Below, in pieces: positions 59,681 through 64,000 of a stretch of 64,000 nt of DNA. Below the pieces are notes generated by a model. That model was not told the origin of the DNA. It did no database searches and was given only the letters and a program-made list of their open reading frames with translations. Source of the stretch: Secundilactobacillus folii (lineage in GTDB: Bacteria > Bacillota > Bacilli > Lactobacillales > Lactobacillaceae). The translations under genes and the position numbers were made by a program. Positions within the stretch are counted from its first letter, which is position 1. The number at the start of each line of letters is the position of its first letter. Location: positions 1 through 64,000 of the forward strand of contig NZ_WNJO01000004.1 of assembly GCF_009720675.1 (NCBI RefSeq). The letters run 5' to 3'.

Positions 59681-59725
59681 AGGCTAACAGCTCAAACTTA
59701 GAAGTTTGAGCTGTTAGCCTTTTTA
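59681..59725 (+). terminator. Terminator of the two-component operon
   Basis: AGGCTAACAGCTCAAACTT pairs perfectly over 19 bp with AAGTTTGAGCTGTTAGCCT around two bases (a larger loop will open), followed by five T residues. Confidence 0.9.
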
Positions 59726-59911
59726 TTTTGAATTTGTGTAAAATTTTTCCTTGGATAAACTAGACACCCTTCCCTGAGAACTGCCCAAGTCTTACCATTG
59801 CAAGCATTTCTGATATTTTCTAATAAAACTCTTTTATTTTGGCTGTATTTTAAAATCTTTCTTTTTTCTAAACTAAGGGCATCAAGTTTGATAAGAAGAA
59901 GGGAGCCCGAA

Positions 59912-60856
59912 ATGAAAACTATTTCAATCGTTGTACCTTGTTATAACGAAGAAGCTGCAATTCCAATTTTTTATCGCACGATTGAGTCGATACTACTCAC
60001 GTTTTGCGAAAAGGAAACCGAGATGTATCGATGGGAGTACTGGTTTGTTAACGACGGCTCAACGGACAAGAGCCTTGACCAAATGAAAATTATTAACGCC
60101 TCCGCGCCTCATCAGGTTCATTTCGTTGATTTCTCGCGAAATTTTGGTAAAGAAGCTGCTTTAAAAGCCGGCTTAGAACAAGCCAAGGGTGATTATGTGG
60201 CTGTCATGGATGTTGACCTCCAGGACCCACCCGAATTACTACCTCAAATGATTCGCATTTTGAATACCACGGATAACGATGTTGTCGCCACAAAGCGGGG
60301 TGACCGAAAAGGAGAACCAAAAGTTCGATCATGGTTATCCAACCTATTTTATAAACTGATTAATCATATTTCACAGGTCAAGATGCAGCCGGGTGTTCGG
60401 GATTATCGCCTGATGCGGCGTGCCGTAGTAAAAGCTGTTCTTGCCTTACCTGAATCAAATCGTTTTTCGAAGGGAATCTTTAGCTGGGTCGGCTTCAAAA
60501 CAGAGACGATCACGTTTAAGAATCGGCCTAGAGTTGCCGGTGAGACGCATTGGTCAATGAGGCAACTGCTAGATTACTCGTTAGGTGGTATTTTGGACTA
60601 TTCTGAGCTTCCCCTTACGCTGGCTTCCTGGGGTGGTATTAGCGCGTTTGTGCTGGCCATTATTGGGATGGTCACCGTAGTGGTTAGAAAAATGATGTTT
60701 GGTGATCCGACAATGGGTTGGGCGTCTCTAGTCTCAATCATTTTATTCGTTGGTGGTATTCAGCTATTTAGTCTTGGCATTATTGGTAAATACATTAGCA
60801 AGATCTACTTAGAAACCAAGCACCGCCCAGCGTTTCTAATTCGTGAAAAGAGGTGA
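59912..60856 (+). CDS. Polyprenyl-phosphate glycosyltransferase (CsbB/GtrB-like, GT2)
   Basis: This is a 314-residue family 2 glycosyltransferase with two C-terminal membrane helices. SIVVPCYNEEAAIPIFY at residue 5, FVNDGSTDKS near 50, the metal-binding DVDLQDPPELL near 100 and the processing loop GVRDYRLMRR near 165 identify the DPM1-like CsbB/GtrB type. Such enzymes load a sugar onto undecaprenyl phosphate at the inner membrane face. GAAGAAGGGAG supports ATG 59912; the reading back to 59798 is not coding. PAP2 and YfhO-type genes follow. Confidence 0.9.
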   Translation: MKTISIVVPCYNEEAAIPIFYRTIESILLTFCEKETEMYRWEYWFVNDGSTDKSLDQMKIINASAPHQVHFVDFSRNFGKEAALKAGLEQAKGDYVAVMDVDLQDPPELLPQMIRILNTTDNDVVATKRGDRKGEPKVRSWLSNLFYKLINHISQVKMQPGVRDYRLMRRAVVKAVLALPESNRFSKGIFSWVGFKTETITFKNRPRVAGETHWSMRQLLDYSLGGILDYSELPLTLASWGGISAFVLAIIGMVTVVVRKMMFGDPTMGWASLVSIILFVGGIQLFSLGIIGKYISKIYLETKHRPAFLIREKR

Positions 60857-60860
60857 TTGG

Positions 60861-61505
60861 ATGTCGCGCGCAAAAGAAATTGGACCAATCGCGTTAAATT
60901 GGTGCGGTTTCATTATTTTTTCAATGCTGGTTTGCTTAACTCAGTATACTTTGGCCTATGATCGACAGATTACTGGGGTTGTTCAACACTTTGTCAGTCC
61001 AAGCCGTACCATCATCTTCAATCTGATTTCAATCACGGGTTCCCCCATGGTCACACTAGGATTGGGAATGCTCATCGCACTCTTCTTTATTATTCGTGAA
61101 GATTTACAGAAGGGTGCTCTGGTGATTTCAGTTTTCCTATTTACAAATGGGATTGGCTGGGTACTGAAAGATTTACTGCGCCGGCCACGACCGCTGGCTC
61201 AGCTCACGCAGACCCAAGGCTTTAGTTATCCTAGCTCCCACGTGATGGGCTCACTGTTATTAGTGATCGTTGTCTTACACTTTTGGCACCCAGTGTTGGT
61301 CCGAAACCGTGTGCTTCAAATCGTCATTTTGAGTGGCTGGTTTGGTCTGGTTTGCCTCTCGCGAATCTATTTACAGGCTCACTTTTTAACGGATGTGATT
61401 GGTGGCGCATGGCTAGCGGCTGTGAGTTATCAGTCCGTTGAATTTGCAGTCCAGGGATTCGTTGATCGTCATACGCATCAGGATTCAGCAGAATCAAAGA
61501 CTTAA
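60861..61505 (+). CDS. PAP2-family membrane phosphatase, second copy
   Basis: This is a 214-residue PAP2 phosphatase with about six helices. Catalytic motifs are KDLLRRPRPLA near residue 103, PSSHVMGS near residue 124, where the first glycine is replaced by serine, and SRIYLQAHFLTDVIGG near residue 170. AGAGGTGATTGG precedes the ATG at 60861, 4 nt after the glycosyltransferase stop. Its place in the operon suggests recycling of undecaprenyl pyrophosphate or phosphate during lipid-linked sugar use. Confidence 0.87.
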   Translation: MSRAKEIGPIALNWCGFIIFSMLVCLTQYTLAYDRQITGVVQHFVSPSRTIIFNLISITGSPMVTLGLGMLIALFFIIREDLQKGALVISVFLFTNGIGWVLKDLLRRPRPLAQLTQTQGFSYPSSHVMGSLLLVIVVLHFWHPVLVRNRVLQIVILSGWFGLVCLSRIYLQAHFLTDVIGGAWLAAVSYQSVEFAVQGFVDRHTHQDSAESKT

Positions 61506-61622
61506 CCGTTCCTGGTATTTAATTCTGAGAAATTCTCAGAAGTTTCACTATTTTACCCTGTATTTCATTCTGGTATACACGACTATGCTGGTATCTATAA
61601 AGAAATGGAACGGAGAAATACT

Positions 61623-64000
61623 ATGGCACGTTTACAAAAATTAAGTTCAAAGATGATACTTGCGGGTCTTCTGACAATTGTCTGTTTGACAGTTATCTTT
61701 GGTTACTATCGAATTACGCCGTTTGGTTCAAATAATTTACTTGTGGGAGATATGTCGGCACAATACGTCCAATTTTTGACTTACTTTCGTCATATTTTCC
61801 TCGGCGGGCACTTTGAGACCTTCAGTTTCACGTTTGGTGTCGGTGAGAACATGGTTCCCATGATGGCTTACTACCTCATGAGTCCGTTTAACTTATTAGT
61901 CTTACTAGTTTCAACAAGTCACATTCCAACGATCATTACCCTGATTTTTATGCTTAAAATGGCTTGTATCTCAGCGACAATGACTTATTTCTTGGCTAAA
62001 CATACTGGTCAAAGTCGCTGGAGCGCCGTAATTTTTGGCGTTGCCTTTAGCCTTTGCGGGTTCATCGTGGCCGACTACCTCAACATTATGTGGTTAGATA
62101 GTCTGATTTACCTGCCACTGATTGCGGATGGCATCGATCGACTTGACGAAAAGTCTGGCAAAATACGGCTTTTTGTGTGGTTAACTTTGAGCCTTCTTTC
62201 CAACTATTATCTGGGTTACATCACTGGCATCTTCACTCTGATCTATTTTATTTACGTCAGGTATGTGCGACACGAATCGCTCCGCTCGCGTATGTCAGTC
62301 GATTTCGTGGTGACTGAAGGTTTGAGCGTGTTCTCAAGTATGGCGATTTTACTGCCAACTTTAATGGGCATGCTCAAAACCGCAAAAGTGGCTTCTGTAG
62401 CTGCGGAATTTGCACTGCGGCCGATGTTTGGCTGGGAAATCGTTTCTCAATTAGGCAGTGGCAGCGAAAATTATACGAATCGACTCAGTCACGCGCCAGC
62501 AATTTTTATTACCCTAACGCTGACCTTGTTAGTGTTCAGTTATTTCGTTAATAAAACCATTGACAGTCGAAAAAAGAAAGCAGCGCTGACGGTCTTTATC
62601 ATTATGCTGTTGTCAATGTTTATTCAGCCACTGAACACCGCTTGGCACATGTTCCATCAACCTGCGGGGTCACCTTTCCGAGATGCTTTTTTAGTGAGCT
62701 TTCTTGCGATTACTCTAGCTTATGAGGCTTGGATTGCGAACCCCAGAATGTTGTCAAAAACTAAACAGGCTGGTATCGTGGTCGGCACTCAGTTATTACT
62801 AATTTCCGGCTTTCTTTATCTACGATTAGCTAAAAATGGCCCCAGTGCATTTGGTCTTGCCAGACATTACGGCTATCAGCCAAATTCAGCTGCAGTTTTG
62901 TTAGTTAATTTAGTTGTTGTGGCGATTGCCGGTAGCTTGATTTTTGTCAGAGCCAAACGGCAAAACATGTTGACTCTGGGTGTGTTAGCGACAGTGATGG
63001 GCGAAAGTATTTTTAATTTTGGCTACGAGCTGCGGCACGCACCATTGGGTAATCAAGCCGGTTACAAGACTGACATCGCGCAGGAAAGCAAACTGTTTAC
63101 TCAGTTACCAAGCTCACAAGCGTTATACCGAACTAATTTTACTGGCCGGTCGTTGCCCAATTCGTTTAAAGGGACAGCTTACTCGGGCTATAATGACTCC
63201 TTACTCTATAATTTTAATGGTATTAAGCAGTATGACTCGACCATGAACGAACAGACCCGCGAGAGTTTGAAATCGTTGGGGCTTTACAGTAAAAATGCAC
63301 GCCGAATTAGTAATTTAGGTTTAACAAGTGTGTCAGCCTTTCTGTTAGGTGTCCGCTATGAGGTCAATACTCAAACTGGCGTCACCAAGAATCCCAATTA
63401 TATTGGAATGGGCTTCCCTGTATCCAGCCGGTTCAAACAGCTGACGCTGCATAAAAAGGCCATTTTAACTAATTTAAGAACTATTTTACAAGCCATCAAA
63501 CCAAGTCAAAAAGCTTACTTTCTTGGTTTAAAAAAGAGTCAAAAATCAGCAAGTCCCGTTATTACTAAGACTGGTCGCCATCCGTATGCCTTCCAAGTGA
63601 AAACCAAAGTTAGCGGTCCTGTTTACCTCGATTCTAAGAGTACAATGATCAATAATTCCAGCATCATTGTGAATGGCAAACCGCTTAACATCATGGGGAC
63701 TGTCAATAATACCTACCTTGTGAACTTAGGCAATTATGCGGCTAACCGGAAGTTAACGATTCGAATTTCCGCTAAAAATGCTAGTGTCTTCAGTAAGGTG
63801 CACGTTGTTGATTTGGACATGAATCGTTTCCACTCGCTAGTCACAGCCCAGACTGGATTTAAACCCCAAATCAAGCGGAATTCGATCACAGGCACTGTGA
63901 CGCGGACTAACAGTAAGGATAAATATCTTTACGCTTCGATCCCTTACGATTCTGGTTGGCACGCCACCGTCAATGGTCGTCGAGTTAAGGTCAGTCCGGC
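61623..64000 (+). CDS. YfhO-family membrane protein (cut by window end)
   Basis: The frame is open from the ATG at 61623 to the last base, at least 792 residues, with no stop, so the C-terminus lies outside the window. About a dozen helices come first, including the YfhO loop VGDMSAQYVQFLTYFRH near residue 41 and LNIMWLDSLIYLPLIADG near residue 155, then a long extracytoplasmic domain ending with IPYDSGWHATVNG near 780. In other Firmicutes YfhO works with the CsbB glycosyltransferase to add sugars to lipoteichoic acid; the neighbours here fit that model. CGGAGA precedes the ATG. Confidence 0.9.
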   Translation, partial: MARLQKLSSKMILAGLLTIVCLTVIFGYYRITPFGSNNLLVGDMSAQYVQFLTYFRHIFLGGHFETFSFTFGVGENMVPMMAYYLMSPFNLLVLLVSTSHIPTIITLIFMLKMACISATMTYFLAKHTGQSRWSAVIFGVAFSLCGFIVADYLNIMWLDSLIYLPLIADGIDRLDEKSGKIRLFVWLTLSLLSNYYLGYITGIFTLIYFIYVRYVRHESLRSRMSVDFVVTEGLSVFSSMAILLPTLMGMLKTAKVASVAAEFALRPMFGWEIVSQLGSGSENYTNRLSHAPAIFITLTLTLLVFSYFVNKTIDSRKKKAALTVFIIMLLSMFIQPLNTAWHMFHQPAGSPFRDAFLVSFLAITLAYEAWIANPRMLSKTKQAGIVVGTQLLLISGFLYLRLAKNGPSAFGLARHYGYQPNSAAVLLVNLVVVAIAGSLIFVRAKRQNMLTLGVLATVMGESIFNFGYELRHAPLGNQAGYKTDIAQESKLFTQLPSSQALYRTNFTGRSLPNSFKGTAYSGYNDSLLYNFNGIKQYDSTMNEQTRESLKSLGLYSKNARRISNLGLTSVSAFLLGVRYEVNTQTGVTKNPNYIGMGFPVSSRFKQLTLHKKAILTNLRTILQAIKPSQKAYFLGLKKSQKSASPVITKTGRHPYAFQVKTKVSGPVYLDSKSTMINNSSIIVNGKPLNIMGTVNNTYLVNLGNYAANRKLTIRISAKNASVFSKVHVVDLDMNRFHSLVTAQTGFKPQIKRNSITGTVTRTNSKDKYLYASIPYDSGWHATVNGRRVKVSP

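Overview
The window reads as chromosomal DNA of a low-to-moderate GC Firmicute, most likely a lactobacillus (family Lactobacillaceae). This is inferred from the gene repertoire (lactobacillal-type PepN, pyruvate oxidase, FetAB, class 1A dihydroorotate dehydrogenase), from Gram-positive regulation (T-box, PyrR attenuator, lysine riboswitch, cre-like sites), from strong AGGAGG ribosome binding sites and from frequent TTG start codons. I cannot name the species from sequence alone. No phage, insertion sequence, plasmid, CRISPR array or rRNA gene is visible.

Layout. 0-4.7 kb: end of a molybdenum cofactor and nitrate cluster (moaE-moaD-moaA-narK, a cupin, a DUF59 protein) followed by an Rgg-type regulator and a possible 29-residue peptide ORF. 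4.7-11 kb: two tandem TauE/SafE exporters, a coiled-coil protein behind a Fur/PerR-like box, the FetAB iron exporter, and a flavin oxidoreductase with a divergent LysR regulator. 11-15.3 kb: a DNA glycosylase, a glutamine amidotransferase and a two-gene membrane-protein operon. 15.3-22 kb: a 679-bp gene-free leader, a zinc alcohol dehydrogenase and an aldehyde dehydrogenase with biased codon use, then the split proton-translocating transhydrogenase pntAA-pntAB-pntB. 22-26.8 kb: a frameshifted glyoxalase-fold gene, two nitroreductases, a beta-lactamase-fold protein, and TetR divergent from a third TauE. 27-37.6 kb: pepN, a MATE pump, a GH8-like lipoprotein, pyruvate oxidase, an RNA pseudouridine synthase, a DUF1003 protein and an acetyltransferase.

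37.6-42 kb handles pyrimidines: pyrD on the minus strand, and a PyrR attenuator in front of a uracil permease and an NCS1 permease. 43-48.3 kb holds an acetyltransferase, a CDF metal exporter with a DtxR/MntR-type regulator, a two-gene ThrE-type exporter, and a fourth TauE with its DUF1634 partner. 48.5-55 kb holds a PAP2 phosphatase, an esterase, an acetyltransferase, lysine riboswitch-lysP, a deoxynucleoside kinase and T-box-serS. 55.6-56.35 kb is a cluster of eight tRNA genes. 56.7-64 kb is an envelope-lipid region: DedA, a two-component system, a CsbB/GtrB-like glycosyltransferase, a second PAP2 phosphatase and a YfhO-family protein cut by the window end.

The most unusual structure is a family of long nested palindromes lying 1-2 nt behind the stop codons of pntB and the mntR-like gene, and behind the pyrP/NCS1 operon. 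The arms differ between loci but remain self-complementary, and at one locus the right half is repeated in tandem with an exact 94-bp period.
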